Shown: positions 47,114 through 61,130, numbered from the stretch's first letter. The stretch is DNA of 64,000 bases from Marchantia polymorpha subsp. ruderalis (GCA_037833965.1 AP031352.1:5932501-5996500), one strand, 5' to 3'. Program-made: numbers and translations. Notes: generated from the sequence alone by a model not told the origin.

Positions 47114-50100
47114 TAAACTCTCTTTGTGGAAGATAATCAAAACATTTTTTCTCATGTGATCTAGTGAGTTGTGACACAACTTTAGAGATGTGATAGCATA
47201 TGTCAATTCAAAGATTGTTATCTATTTTGAAATATATAGATTTTTCAACCTTGGATTACTCAGGAGAATCTAGATCTCATCCACCACACTCAACATCACA
47301 ATGTTGGTTTTCCATTACAACCCTTTCAAGTTCAATTCTCCAAATGAAATCAAAATCTTAGTAAGTTTTTAGTGCAGCACATCTCTAGTGTGCGTTGCAC
47401 ATTGGTCAAGGTACAAATTACCCCATTAAATATTTGAATCTTAATAAACCCAATGCCAATAATTTTGCAATGTTCATCATATCACATAAACTTTGGAACT
47501 ATTGACAAAATGAAAGATTTAAAGAACTTTTCAATGTAACAAATGTGATTAGACCAAACTAAATGCAAAATCCATACATCAATTTCAATATGGAAGGAAT
47601 TAGAAGTCCAAAAATCATAATTGAAATACTCAATTATAACCACGCCTGTCTAGTATTTATTGGTTGCCTTACTACAAGAATTTTTGCAAATGTGATCAAA
47701 TTTGCTTTATTTTCAGCACTTGATCATCTTATCATTTCTAGACTTAGATCTAGACCTAGATTTGATCTTGGCCTTTTTTTTTACTTCTTTTTTAATAGGT
47801 GTTTAATATATGTAAAGATTATCAAGACGGTAAATAATGAAATGGATTGATGGGAAGAGGTACGTATAGTCGTCAACAGCTTCTATGGCATGTCGTTGGT
47901 CAATAGGGTAGTAACATTTTCATTATCAATGATGGTCTCCTTATCCTGGTTCAGCAACACCCGTGACATGGACTTATATGAAACCGACAGAAAATTCAAC
48001 AACTGAATTGTTTTCAACTCATCATCCGAATCTTCTCTCCAAGGTTCTCAAGATCCACAACCGAATCATTGAAATCATCTACATGGTCTATAATCTTAGT
48101 ACCTTCCACTTTCCTCAAGATAGTGAGCTTCAAAGATGTGTACAACCAATTTGAGAACACTTTCTAATGATATTTCTCATGCAATGCCACAAACAAATCT
48201 GTTACTACGGCTCTTCTTGCTTGAAGACATAAGGATTGAGATACAATGAATGTCATTCCAATCATCATCTAGTCGTAGAGTTGTGGCTTAAGCACCTTGT
48301 TCAAGTCCATGGCACCAAGTACACTAGTGAATTTTTCTCCGACAAGACATAATTATTCCGTTCATCAAATTTTGTCACCTCAAACCATGGAACTTCAAGC
48401 TTACTCATCGTTTTTTGTCTTTTCTCCTCCCAAAATGAAAGCTGGCTAGTAATATATTCCTCTTTACTTGATGCACTTGAGATCTCTCAAAATGTTCATT
48501 CTCAAAGAATTGTCTCTAATATCAACTGATAAGTGAACTTTTCACGCTTTCAGCATAGGTTGCTGATAGATAGATCAAAGGATTCAATTCACGTAAATAG
48601 CGAGAAGATAATCACTTTGAACACTAAATAGATTTGCAAACTACTAGATCATTAGAGTACAAACGTATAATGCTATGAGTAGCGTGGCCACAGAACTAAG
48701 CAACCCTATTGCGGGAGACAGATGAGCTACTTAAACAGCAGCGAAAACGATCAACAGAACTATCGGTTGTAGATTTCACCTTTTTAAAGATTTTAATATT
48801 GCCTAATCTTTTACCAGAACGTTTATCCGATCGAAAAAACTTCCTCCATAGTCCGAAACAATGTCCTCATTTAACTTCCCGTAACCCAAGTAATATCTTA
48901 TGAACACAAAGATATTAAGTTTTATTTTCAGTTATTTCCAATCTTTTCCTTTATCCGCTTGGCCCCCTCCTGTTCTGCTTTAGTAGCAGGGAATTGACGA
49001 ACGGGAGACACGCATGGCATGATCCTTTGTAGGAAATTGGGTGCTAGAGAGAGGTTGACTCGTCATACACAAAAAAAAGGAGCGTCAACGGAAAGCTCAT
49101 TTTCAGTGGGACATCTCAATCCTCGACAGGTGGATATGCTAACACTGCATACATACATTCAGCTCTATCATGCTTTCCAAAGGCTGTGGGGCTCTTTTGA
49201 TCACGAGAGTTGAGCGAGGATGTTGGTATGACAGCATCAGCTGTCGCTGTCGTGGGTCTTTCTTACCACCTGCACAGACAGGTATGATCATCCTCACTCA
49301 CTCAATCAGGCTCAGGGAATGATAGATATATATGCTGAAGTATTGTGATTCGCCACTTTGTAACAGTACGTCGGATGATGACTCACACGATTTATTAACA
49401 AGGCCACGCCAAAGCCCTGCAGAGTGTTGTAGCCGTAAACACTCTGTACTATTGTACACGTCCTAGCTCTCTGCGACGAGCATCATCCATCATCCAGGCT
49501 CGTCCTTTCGTTCCATCTTTCGTCCATGGACACAGTTCAGGTCTGTTCAGTTCAATTCATTCAGCCGAGTTTCACCACGCTCGCTCTTGTGCCATCGTGC
49601 CGAGAGAGATTTTGCAGATATCGGCGTCTATGGAGCTAATTCTACGGAGAATGACAATTTCTTGACCTGCAGACAGTGGCGCTTATGATGGATGAATCAG
49701 ACACGCATGTTCCATCATGTGCCGGTCAAAGTGAGTATGTGTTGCCTGCCAGTTGATGCAGATGAGCAGATACCCCAGGAGTGAGCATTTTATGAGCTTC
49801 AGTCAACCTCGCCTGCCTGCACTACAAGAAGAGAAGCGGCAAAATTTCTATTGCCAGCAAAAGTGTGCAGACTCAAATGATCACAGAGATTACAAAAACA
49901 TTTTTATTGAGCACCTTGGATGTGGTTCGGTCCAGTGTTGAAACTTTCATGGACTGAAGACAAGCACAATTGCGTTTCTGAATGTGCTACCAATATTCAA
50001 TTGCAGAAATTCATTCTTCCAAACCTTGATTGACTCTGCATTGCTGAGGTAGTCCGGTTGGGTGATCAGTTAGTTAGTCCACAAACTGCCAATCCAAGCA

Positions 50101-51509
50101 TCCCAAAAGTGCACAAACTAGTGTAATAGCGGCGCATGTCTATTAAAATGACAGGCCTGCACCGCACCACGCTCTACATCCTGACAGAGGATATACAACA
50201 GAGTGCTCCATGAATGAACGAACCAACGAACGAACGAACTCACAACAACCATTCATGAGCCCTTCTGTTGGCCCATACGGCACACGGTGAGCAAGTGTAC
50301 AACGCAAGGTTGTTCAATCCATGCAAAGAGTCTTCCCTGTGTTCTCATAGAGTAGTGTGTACGCAGTCATCGTACGAAAATACGTTCATCTTACTAACTG
50401 TGTCGCTACTTAGCAACAGTACAAGGTTTGGTAGTTTCCGTGTATGAAATCCAGATTCTCGTACAGAGAGGTGTCATTACTCACATCTGGAGGATTGAAG
50501 ACAAAACTCTTTGAGTTTCATGCCCTTGTAATGGATTGCATTTGAAAGTATGTACTTGTATCCGAGGCATACATAAGTCATGACATATTTGACGAGAGTT
50601 GGTGGAGGCTGTGGCACGTTAGACAGCAGACACTACCACTACTGTATTAGTTGAAATTTGTATCCTTACAGACGCTCATGCGTGCGCAAAACAACGTAAC
50701 GCTGTGGAAAAGTTCGAGATCGAATAGGTATGATGTAAAGTAATGTGTAGGCTTAGCATATGACGTGATACTTATGAGCCGTTTTTCAAGAGTTTCACCG
50801 ATCTTAGTACGTCGTACGATGATGTTCAAAGCCAACTTTCTGTAAATGGTTTGATCGACAAAGAATAACGTCGACAGGGAAAAATCGAGCCCTGCATTCG
50901 GCACGCATCCTTCCCTTCGAGTGTCCAGCAATTGCTGCCGAACAGGCGGGAACATTAATTTGCTTCACCATGGAAGTTGAGCTCGTTCCGAGCCGTCCAG
51001 GTCTAGCACCTCGCTCAGCGATGCAATGAACGTAACATACTCAATGCCAATGCCAATGCCAGTAGTTAAAATATTCATGTTCACAATAATTGAAGTTGCA
51101 ACAGAAACAGTAGGCCTTCATCTCGTGACTGGAACCAGTCAAGCTTCAGTTCCCCACTTGAATGAATTGAATGAGCCGAACAGAGGTAAACTGGACGAGG
51201 GAAGTTAACGAATGACATCTCTGCTGTAATAGGAAGGTGACAACTGCTTTGGAAAATTAGTAGCTGCTCGGTAGGTAAGAGCAACGACCATCAGATCAGT
51301 AAGATATCTATTCTACCATTACGGTTCTGGAAAAAGCAAATCGTTTCAAACCCATTACAGTAAACCGACTTCCTTGAGATCATCAACGTCGTTACGTCTA
51401 GTTTTGTATTGTTTTGTTCTCTTTTGTTATAACTCAATCCCGCAGAACGTACCAACTGTATCTGAACGGGCACTTGTACATAGCATGATGTTCTTTGTCA
51501 GCGAAAGCT

Positions 51510-51535
51510 AACTAGATGTCACATGACATCTAGTT
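51510..51535. repeat. Palindrome, 12-bp arms with 2-nt centre
   Basis: AACTAGATGTCA (51,510-51,521), then CA, then the exact reverse complement (51,524-51,535). Confidence 0.88.
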
Positions 51536-52758
51536 TGCTTCAAATGATGCAACAGAGAAGTCTAGGGTTAGAAAGATGAAGCTATTGCTCCTCACCTGAA
51601 GTTCAGATGAACATATCAACGAGAGCTGATTTGAGGCTACAATTTTGAGAAAGCAGGAATCTTAAATGTTGATCTATAAAGGTTGTATGCCAGAAAGCTC
51701 AGGTGACTAACTGCGTTACATGAGGAAGCAGAGGACCCACGGGAGACTAGACTGGCTGCGAATGCAACTTTGGAGCAATCAGTGAGATATATATTAGTAC
51801 TATACTCATAGCACTCGGCTCACGGGCAATCCTTTTGTAGACGTAAATATCTTCTTCAGACCTCGGTTAGGTAAACGAGGAGGAAGGCTACTGAACATGC
51901 ATGGAAAATGCAAAGTAAATTCAAAGGACTGTAAATTCGAATGTCGTTAACCTTTTGAACTGGGCATACGATCTTCCTCAAGCTTAGACTTGGGGTGGTG
52001 TTGTGGTACATCTGCACAAATATTGGGATATAAAGTAGATAAACAAATCACTCATTGTTATGACTTATATCACATGTCTAAAGTTGAAGGAGGTACTCAC
52101 CTGAGAAACGAAAAAAAAATGTCATAATATCTTTGTACGTGATCTATAAGAGTCGTTGTTCATTTGTGTCTCGTTCCGAATCTGGCCGTTCCGAAACACT
52201 TTTGGTTCTCAAAAAAAGTGCATGCAGTAGTAAATTTCTAGAGGTCACAGCGTGATCGGCAGAATAGGTAGACTCGTGCGGAATGTAGAAAATGAACCAT
52301 TTTGCTTTCTGTTATTGGAGACAGGCTTTAGTTTCCGTGGCCAGCTCGCCACCCTCTCCCTTTAGCTGCTCTTCAGTTCCAGCATGCATCACCTGATGTG
52401 GGGGCGGGGGTCCTTCCCATCCTTTGCCTTGCAGGTCTTTGTTTTTAGTCTGTTTCGAGCGCGTACTGTGATAAGCATACATTTGCCCTTTCATTGTTTG
52501 CTCTACCATAAAACCCTCCCTCGGTCCGATCCTCGAACGACTTGTGGGTTCGATTCTCCGTGTGCCGGTCAACATATCCTTAGCCTAAGGGCTTTTAGAG
52601 CATGGCTTTCCGATATAATGCCAACAAAGAGAGTGAGTGAGTGTGTGTGACAGTGAGGAAGTGCCTGACATCTATCTATACTTTAAGTCTACTGTCCTGC
52701 TGATCATTTCAAAATGGCCTTACTTCCCTCCCGCCGATTCGGGAACAATCGCCTGGCT

Positions 52759-52792
52759 TTCTCTCTCTCTCTCTCTCCCTCTCTCTCTCTCT
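52759..52792. repeat. CT microsatellite
   Basis: A nearly unbroken (CT)n run of about 34 nt with one CCC interruption. Confidence 0.9.
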
Positions 52793-54041
52793 ATTCCTCT
52801 TCCTGCAATGTCAAAAATCTTTCACATCTTCCTCACCCACTCTTCACGAGGCATCATCTGAAAATGTAACCATGAGACGACTGACTCACAGTTGGATTAT
52901 CTTCTCGAGGATTCACACTCGTGTGTGTCAGTCCGAAGCTGGCTCGGGAGTCGGGGCTATCCATCCAATTATCCAGAAAGAAAAGAGTAATTCGCCCAAT
53001 GAACCCGGACCGATACTCCGACTAGATTCGTCCAAACAAGCATCCTCGAAACAAAAGGTAACACCCAGCTCTCAGGAAGTATCAAGGTTTTTCCACCCGG
53101 ATCGATCAAATCTCCCGATCGCTCGCTCTATTGGGCTGTGTCGGACTCTTGGTCAACTTCGACCCCGTGCGGTGCGGTGCGGTGCAGTGCGGCTCGAGTG
53201 TCGTTCGTTCAACCTCTTGGTGTGTGTGCGACGGTTCCATCGAATTCCTACGAGCGCATGGATTTCACGGTAAACAGGGCGAGATAAAATTCGGCAAAGA
53301 AGATCTTGCGATCGAGACCCCGTCGATCGGAACCCGAGGGTAGGGTCGAGGTGACACACATAGACAGACATGTACTCTCGTAGGGACACATTCGAGCAGT
53401 TCGTGGATCCAGATCGTCGCTAAAAAGCCGCACTTGTCGTTGTGACGCATTAAGGCGCGGTACGGCCGGCCCAGGTCTTGCCAGTCTGGGCGAGCGAGCG
53501 AGCGAGAGAGAGGCGCTTTGTCCCTCTGCACCCACCGCACCGTATACGACGCTCGTTGCCTCTGGCACGCACGCGGTAACGCAGTTACCGTGATTTCTTC
53601 TATACATGGTCAGTATCATAGGTTCCCGGCTTCGTCCTCTACGTGTTGGCCAGTGATGTGGAGGAGTACCGTACACCTGTCTGGCCCTGCTGCCATGCTG
53701 GCACCCGGTACGCGATTTCGCCTTTACTTTCGTCCTCACTCGGTTCCGACCGCGTCGAAACCACGTACGGCTAAGCTGCTCAGTCTGGGGATGCAGATCT
53801 AGGCAGCAGGGTTCGATTCGAAGGATTGAAGGATGGATTGATTCATTGATTGATTGGCTTCCGGTTTGATCAAATCTGGAAATTTTGACCTGTCTCACTG
53901 ACAAGGTTTCCATTTCGTCGTGGCTGGCTGGCTGGCTGGCTATGTGGATGTATGTGTACCGAGTAAGTATCCGATTATGCATCTGAATCAGAATCAGGAT
54001 CAGATGTTCCCTCTCATTCTTGATTGTAATGTTGATTGTAA

Positions 54042-54090
54042 TCTGCTGGAACAGGTGAGCCTCAAGTTGAGGCTCACCTGTTCCAGCAGA
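54042..54090. repeat. Perfect palindrome, 24-bp arms around one base
   Basis: The 24 bp at 54,042-54,065 are repeated as an exact reverse complement at 54,067-54,090, with a single G between them. A 12-bp near-tandem duplication (TTGATTGTAAT twice) abuts its left side. Confidence 0.95.
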
Positions 54091-54094
54091 CTGA

Positions 54095-54113
54095 GGGTTG
54101 AGGTCCTCAACCC
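54095..54113. repeat. Second palindrome, 9-bp arms around one base
   Basis: GGGTTGAGG, a single T, then CCTCAACCC. It begins only 4 nt after the larger palindrome and shares the TTGAGG core with it. Confidence 0.93.
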
Positions 54114-55699
54114 GTTGCAACATTCGCTCATGCATGGCTCAGAGAATGTCATTATATTTCGGCGAGCTTAGCGTGTGTTGGAAAACCATGAATGCTGGCT
54201 TGCTCGAGGACGGATGTGGTAAGGTTGCAACGTAAAGATGGAAGATTTGTCCACAGAAATTCATCTCATCATCTGAAAAGAAGCGTGCGGTGTTTATTAA
54301 GGGAATGAAAGAACGAACGAACTCAGTGGCGTAGTTGGTGAGGTGAGCCAGGCCGTGGTGAACCAAATGACGGATCGATGCTACAACTTCCTTCAGCCAG
54401 CATTGACGTAGGATCTCGAGGATAAGAAGTTTTTATCGGGGCCAAACAGACCGAAAGGCAAGTTCTTTATCACCTGATCACATGCGGAACTATCTCTTTG
54501 TTTACCGCAAGCAAATCAGGCAACCATAGATGATGATGCGTAGATGAAATCACAAAGTACATGTATCGCGTTTTCACTTTCCCGAGGGGCAGACGCAGAT
54601 TTGTCAAACTTTTAGCTTCTTGAGCTAGGGCCAGCCTGAGCTCGTCTGGTGAGGGTGGGGTGGGATGGGGTTATGCACTTTCCACTAAACTGCCACATTG
54701 CCTAGGAAGTTGAGGGGAGCGGAGGTCGTTGTAATGCGGGTATAAGAGCATCTGCATAGCTAAAAGCGAGGGCATCTCAATGCAATAATGAGGGAGCTTT
54801 TAAAACCACTTTGAACAGGAACATCTCAACAACCCGTAGCCAGGAGCCCCACAACGTCAAAGCTGATGCCCCCGAGTCACGGTCGACGACTTTTGTTAGC
54901 GTGAAATTCGTCGTTTACGGAAGTTGCTAAAATACTATACTTGTCGAAATCGGACAACAGCAGCATACGGAGTTCGCCACCAGACTAATAATGAAGAATT
55001 GCTGTCAAGAACAGCTTGTTATTAGAAAGTCCTGCTTGTCTCGAGCAAACATGACGACAGCCTGTGAGAACTGCGTCCCACTGCCACTCTCCACTGAATC
55101 TCCATCGCATTAATGCAGAACATGGTATATGACAGTGTTGTATCTTCTGATCGGAAGATGCGTAGCTACCGAATTCGATCCCTACAATCTCTTGGCCGTG
55201 AAGGACAAAAGATGTGAATACAGGGGTTTTTTAGAATTGAGCCCCTCTGCAAAAACTCCTTTTATACACACCCCGGGTAAATGAAAGTAATCGCCATCAA
55301 GTCAGAAGTTAAGAAAAAGTCATCGTGAAATCCATTCCACACGTAAATATCTGCTCGTCTATATCTCGTCACCTCCGCGCTGTCTTGGGCCCACTCTCTG
55401 CACAAATGACGACAGTGAGTACAGTACACAGTCCGTCCAGCTATCGTGCTCGTCAAATGAATGTTGAGCTGAAGGCCGTCCCCGATTAATTTTGTCGTGG
55501 ATCCCTCGCCTCCTCAAAACCGTACCTTCGGTAATATCTCGAGAGTATGACTATTGAGGGCCGCTTAGATTGTACATGTTGAGCGAATTCAAGATTTTCT
55601 CGGAGTAGTTTGATTGAGAATAGAATATTCAAAAGTTTCATTGCTTTTCGTCCAAAACCTGGAATTCTCCTTTTTGTACCCTGTACTTTGATTTTACAC

Positions 55700-58600
55700 A
55701 AAACCATAAAATTTCAATAAGAATATTGAAATTTTACCTGAACTGAAATCAAATATAATTTGATGTACTCTTCCGTAACGTGGTATTTTTTAAAACCTGT
55801 GGTATTGGACAAAGCCGTAAAAATCTCTAGTTTATAAAATTGAAATTATGAGAAGAAATTTATTTCATAATCTTGATATAGAGTCGGAGTTAGTAACAAA
55901 AAATTATTATGTTTTAGGTTATGGTATCTAGTAGCCAGTGAATTTTTGCTAGCTTAAATTTTTCTTACTATGAACTAATCATTGAAAAAGATAAAAAATT
56001 CTCAAGCTCTTAATATCAAAAAATATAATTGTACATATATAGATGATAGTTAGGAAAAATTTGATCATTATATATTTAACCATTTTTTAATAGCAGATAT
56101 TGGACAATCATGAAATTGTTGATTAGACTCAAACACCACGTGATAAGATTAATTAGAATCACCTATCAGAATATCATCAAAATTATAAAGTAAATCTTAT
56201 ATGAAATATGCATTATGAGCTAATTCATCTATTATTGAAAATCATGATGATGACATTGCGTTGATTTTGGAAGAAATTGAAATTTAGTCTTGTACAAAAA
56301 TTCAAAATTTCAATAAGCTTGAATAAAATATCATAATGGAACATGTAATTGTCGATGAATAACAATATGTATATTTAAGGAAACTTTTAATGAATCAAAT
56401 TTGATTAATAGCAAATAGATGTACAAGCTCAAAGAAAGTCTAACAATAATCAAAATAGAATCTTCAATGCTAGGTTGTTGAATAGAAGTTTCACCAAAAG
56501 AAAATTGTGAATTATAACAAAAAAATTTCATTTGAAACAAAGTATGTTACAATTTGATTGTTACGTCATTTTGTTGCAAAATTCAATCTAATTATGAATT
56601 TGATGGATTACAATCTTATTTATGAATCTTTGAAGCAAAAAATTTACATGACATCTACTTTGAGAGGAGATATCAAAGGAAAGTTAAATTGTACATTATT
56701 GAAATTAATAAATGGATGAAAAAAATCATGTGCAATGCTATGCAAAAATTTTATGAATTTATGAAAGCAAAATATTTTCACAAAATTTATTTGATTCACG
56801 TGTATACATAAAAAAACTAAATAATGAGATGTTTATTTTTATTATTCTAGTATTTTATGTGAATGACATGCTCATTTTGGAAAGAATCAATGTGATGTTG
56901 ATAGATGCAAGAATCAATTTAAATCTTCATATAAGATAAATTATGTACATAAATTCAAAACTATATTGAAAATATATATTCATAGCAATTTGAAAACTAA
57001 AATATTTTGGTTGAATCAAATCAAGTACATTTAATAATTGCTTGACAAGTTTAACATAACATAATCTTAAGTAATATGGATTCATATAATATCATATTTC
57101 AATTTTTTGCATTTCAATATCTAATTGATGTCATTGAAGAGCAAAAAATATTATCAATTTCTTATGACAAACTATGTCTAGTATCATTTATTTGATTGGA
57201 ATCACTGATGTATTAACTCAAGACATCTCAAAATTGGTGATCTACAAGCTACCCTCATAAAGTAAACTCCAAGCAGCAGAATAGCGTAAGAATGAAATGA
57301 TTATATATGACACTTATCCCTTAGAAAAGCAAAAAATATTTTGAGTTATATTTCAAATTTTTTGTAATTCAATGTATAATCGATGTCATTGAAAAGCAAA
57401 AGATGTTATCAATTTTTTATGACAAAGTTGTGAGTAGTATCATGTATTTGATCATATGCATAAGATTTCATATTGCTTCAGTTATAAATAAGACGAGCAG
57501 ATCCGAATCTAGAAAGTTTGCATTGACATGTAAATTGAAATTTTAAGTACATGAGATTAGACTGATTTGTTTAATGTCATATTAAATAATTCTAAATTTT
57601 TGCTATACAACATAAATGGTGACTATGAACAAGATATAAATAGATTAAAATTTGAAACTCATTACGTGTTTATACTTGATGATTGATGTATCAATTCAAA
57701 ATCTACTTTACAAAAGTACAAAACCCAATCTATAAAGTAAATTCAATGTGTATCGGTAGCAAAACTAACAATTATATTATTGATTGAATGGATGTATTGG
57801 ATTGAAAGCTTGTTAATCTTCATTGTGATAATCAAAATGGGTTAGATCTTGCGCAAATCAAATGATGTACAACATAATGAAACACATTGACATTAGTAAT
57901 CAATTTAATAAAAAATGCAAATTTTGTTGAAAAATTTAATGATAATATCTATCAAGTTTTTGATAACATATTGAACGTTTCAAGATTGTTGATAAATATA
58001 ATATAATTGATGAGTTGATCAAAATTTATACTATTGAGAGTTTTTAAACATGCTGTGCTATTTTGCAATCTTTGCATAGCATCAAAGTAGAATAAATAAC
58101 AATTTAATTATCTATTTATATTTTTACTTTATCAAGTTTTGGTTGCAGCTCACTTCTAAATAGCTATAATTTGAAAAGAATAACATAATGTTTATTCTAT
58201 TTTTTAATTTAGCAACAAGTGATTCTATATATTATGGTGTTTAAATTTCCACTATAAATTAAATTAGAGATTTTTGTTTTTTGACTTATGATTAATGTTA
58301 CTTAGATAATCTAATTCTATTTAAAATCTAGGTTATGTTGTCTTTATAAAGAAAAATTAGTCAAAATCTTGATGAAAACTTTAGATATTTTGTTAATAAA
58401 TTTTCTTGTTGTTTTCATGAATTTTCCAATATTGGCAAACCATGTATCTTAATAGCAAAGTAAAAGAAAATTACTTGATGAGATCCATGCGTAACATAAC
58501 TAGCTTACTAGGATCCATCACGTATTGTAGTACCTGATAGTATTTCATCAATGGCACACTCGATTCAAGTTATAATATCAGCCGATGGTGCATGAGGAGT

Positions 58601-61130
58601 TACAAGCAAGAGCGAAACAGATATGAGGTAATGATGCAATAATTTTTTCACAGTTCAAGGAAATATGTGTCGAGAAAACTTTAAAACATAGATTCTTAGT
58701 CTTGATGTCTTGCATGTCGTTCTAAAAACCTTTTAAACGTTAACTTGTTCATAATATCAATACATTAAAAATGTAGACCAATTGATTGCAACACCTGCCT
58801 AAGATACAAGATCAATTTTTCATTCCTCATGACATGCGTTCTTCAAAGCTAATTACAAGTTTTGGAGACTTTGTAATCTCTTTGTTTCAAAATTTTCAAT
58901 GCTGAAAAAATATTCTTTGAATTTGATCAATATATTTTTTCCATTCATTTCATATTTATTTGAATCAAATCAAATTCTAATCCAACCTTCGTTAGTCAAC
59001 GTAACATTGTGTTGCTGCATGCTTTGTGTGAATACTAACCTACTTAATCCGTAGCCACATCAATGTCCACAAAAGCATAACTTGATCATTCTGTACTCTT
59101 TGAACATACGCTTCTGCACACCCACTTCATGCAAGGAATGCAGATGATGCACAAGATTATCACAGTTTTGTAATGCGTTGGCAAAACTTGTAACCAAGTT
59201 ATAACTTCCAATCAGTACTTCCATTGTGGTCTACAGCATATAGTTACAAGCGCTTTATTTAAAACTTGGTGCCATTGTGCCGTCAGTGGGTTTTCATAAA
59301 AAAACGATACATGATGGATCCTAGTAAGCTATGTATGTTAATCACGCTTTACATCAAGTTATATTTTCAACAAAGTACCGGTGTTTGTGTTCTTGTGTAC
59401 TCAAAGTTTTCTACTGAAAGTTTGCAACAAAACATATATTCATGTCATTCAAAGTATATTGTATAAAAAATAAGTTGATATTAGACTAAAATGCATTTGA
59501 CAATCAAAATTTTTAGAAATATCCTTGGATCAAGGCTATGTTACAAATCATTTATATCACAAAACACAATATACAACAAAACAACGTTGACAATCTTTTG
59601 CAAATCTTTTTCTAACCTCTTGTCATGAATATTACCTTGGCAATCTAGCCAATGGTATAATTTGAATCATTCTAAAATGAATATATATATATATATAAAT
59701 AACTGTGGCAATATAATGTATAAAAACACAAAAAATTAGAAAAAAATTGTGTTTATATTTCCTATAATAGAAGAAATGAATAATGTGTTTAATAGATTTT
59801 CACATTGATATTCACATGCAAGGCCAAAAATAAAGAAAAGTTCTAAAAATTCCTAGTTGAAGTAAATGATATTCTTTTAAAAAAAATTAGAGGGTTTTTT
59901 AAATTTTTTTGTACAAACAAAAAATTATTTGAACAAAAATACAATTAAATAGCAAATTTTTTTGCCTATTTGAGTATGAACTGATGTATTAAATGTAAAT
60001 CTAATGTGAAAGAGTTGATGCAAAGAACAAGCCCGTTCAATAAATGAATAGATAATCACTTTATATTTTTTCAACATCTCATATTTTAACTTTTATTATT
60101 GAAAATAAAGTTTACATTTCTTTGAAAAATTTCTATTGTACAAGTCATAAATGTTTCTTAAAAACATATGATATTTTTGTGTCTTCTTTTAGAACATCAT
60201 TTGAAACAGGAATAAATATATTATTATTAAATAAAATTATAATTTAGCTGATTTATTTATAATATAATTTGTAGCATGAAGATGTATCTCGTATATTTTC
60301 AATGATATGCATGTGGATAATTCAGTTTTGCTGAATAACGATATTTGAATTCAATTTCATCGCAACATCATACCATTTAAAATTAATTTTTGGTTAATTT
60401 TGTGATCATTATTATTTTATTAACATATATTTTTTAAAAATATAGAATTTTCAAATTTAAACGCAATTACATAATAATAGCTATCTTTAATTGAAAGAAA
60501 TTGGTTTATGGATTTTTGATTGAAGGCAAGGAAATAAGCTCTAAGGAATGATCAAAGTAGTTTGAATACCCTTCACATTCAAAAATAGCTTTTCAATTGT
60601 ATCTAGTCATGAGTATAGTAACAATCAAAAAATTTAAAATATTTCTTTAAGGCATTTGATATTTTTTTTAATACTTGATGGCAACGATTGTAAATTGACA
60701 TATATGTAAGAAATATTTAAGTCTGTAGATAATATTTCTGATATGTACTTAAACAAACTACGATATCAGACGGATTAATTATTTGATGTGACAACTTAAA
60801 ATCGAAGAATATGGAAAAAGATACAATGATTTTTGTGTACATGATCATCATTGCAAGTTATTTCACAAAGATACTTTAGTGATAATCGGTTTTGAGATTA
60901 TCGTTTTTATCACTAAAATTTATCATATTTAAAGATGGGTTTTGTTAATTTGTATGCAGAATTTGACAACATTATGAACACAATAAATTATGGATTAAAA
61001 TTTAATCTTCATCAATAAAGTTTATATATTTCATTGTGATAGCTCATAAACTTTGGAAATTTGGTTGTAGTTAAAAAATGATAATTTGTATAATAAATTT
61101 TTTTATGATATTCTTTTGTAAAATTTTTAT
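55700..61130. other. AT-rich block with decayed retrotransposon sequence
   Basis: Composition changes abruptly at about 55.7 kb and again at 61.13 kb. A 13-bp inverted repeat with a 4-nt loop (55,707-55,736) stands at the left edge. Apart from the copia pol remnant at 56.4-57.9 kb I see no gene. Confidence 0.6.
56390..57900 (+). mobile_element. Decayed Ty1/copia pol fragment (RT and RNase H)
   Basis: The RT opening is readable near 56,400 (LINSK, then MYKLKES, with ARLLNRSFTK in a shifted frame). LKQKIYMT follows near 56,630, and the polymerase motif FYVNDMLIL at about 56,853-56,880. Downstream, CDVDRCK-type and KIYIHSNLKTKIFWLNQIKY text follows. Around 57,820-57,900 LHCDNQNGLDLAQ and NTLTL match the copia RNase H end. 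Stops are dense. The text is close to the copia fragment at 16.8-18.3 kb and shares its YVND motif. Confidence 0.82.

Larger units (their letters stand above)
34956..48525 (-). mobile_element. Outer layer: decayed Ty1/copia element split by the chromovirus nest
   Basis: Read on the minus strand from the right, a degenerate primer site (GATATTAGAGAC, near 48,512-48,523) is followed by a gag start at 48,408 (MSKLEVPWF) and gag text (LLNFLSVSYKSM, about 48,005). An SR-rich linker and a broken zinc knuckle follow near 47,700, then protease-like text (CKIIGIGFIKIQIFNGV, about 47,450) and the start of the GAG-pre-integrase segment (LCHNSLDHM, about 47,160). The text stops at 47,114 and resumes at 35,479 with the next residues of the same domain (YEHCIFGKHIRLAF), then integrase core text (EYNSTEFQLYCKK, about 35,130). 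Every frame carries stops. The element therefore predates both gypsy insertions. Its RT and LTRs were not delimited. Confidence 0.85.
48530..55700. other. Intergenic, no recognisable gene
   Basis: No frame shows a known domain. A GC-rich stretch around 52.9-53.8 kb has long frames on both strands (for example minus 53,248-54,135), which look like composition artefacts because they run through simple repeats and palindromes. Part of the outer copia 5' LTR probably lies just right of 48,530, but its far end could not be placed. Confidence 0.5.

Noticed and set aside
52520-52570. tRNA T-arm-like sequence (GTGGGTTCGATTCTC)
   Set aside because: No matching acceptor, D-arm or anticodon arm could be folded around it.
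53248-54135. Long minus-strand open frame (295 codons)
   Set aside because: It runs through GGCT and GATT repeats and both palindromes, has no domain-like pattern, and overlaps equally plausible plus-strand frames in a GC-rich stretch.
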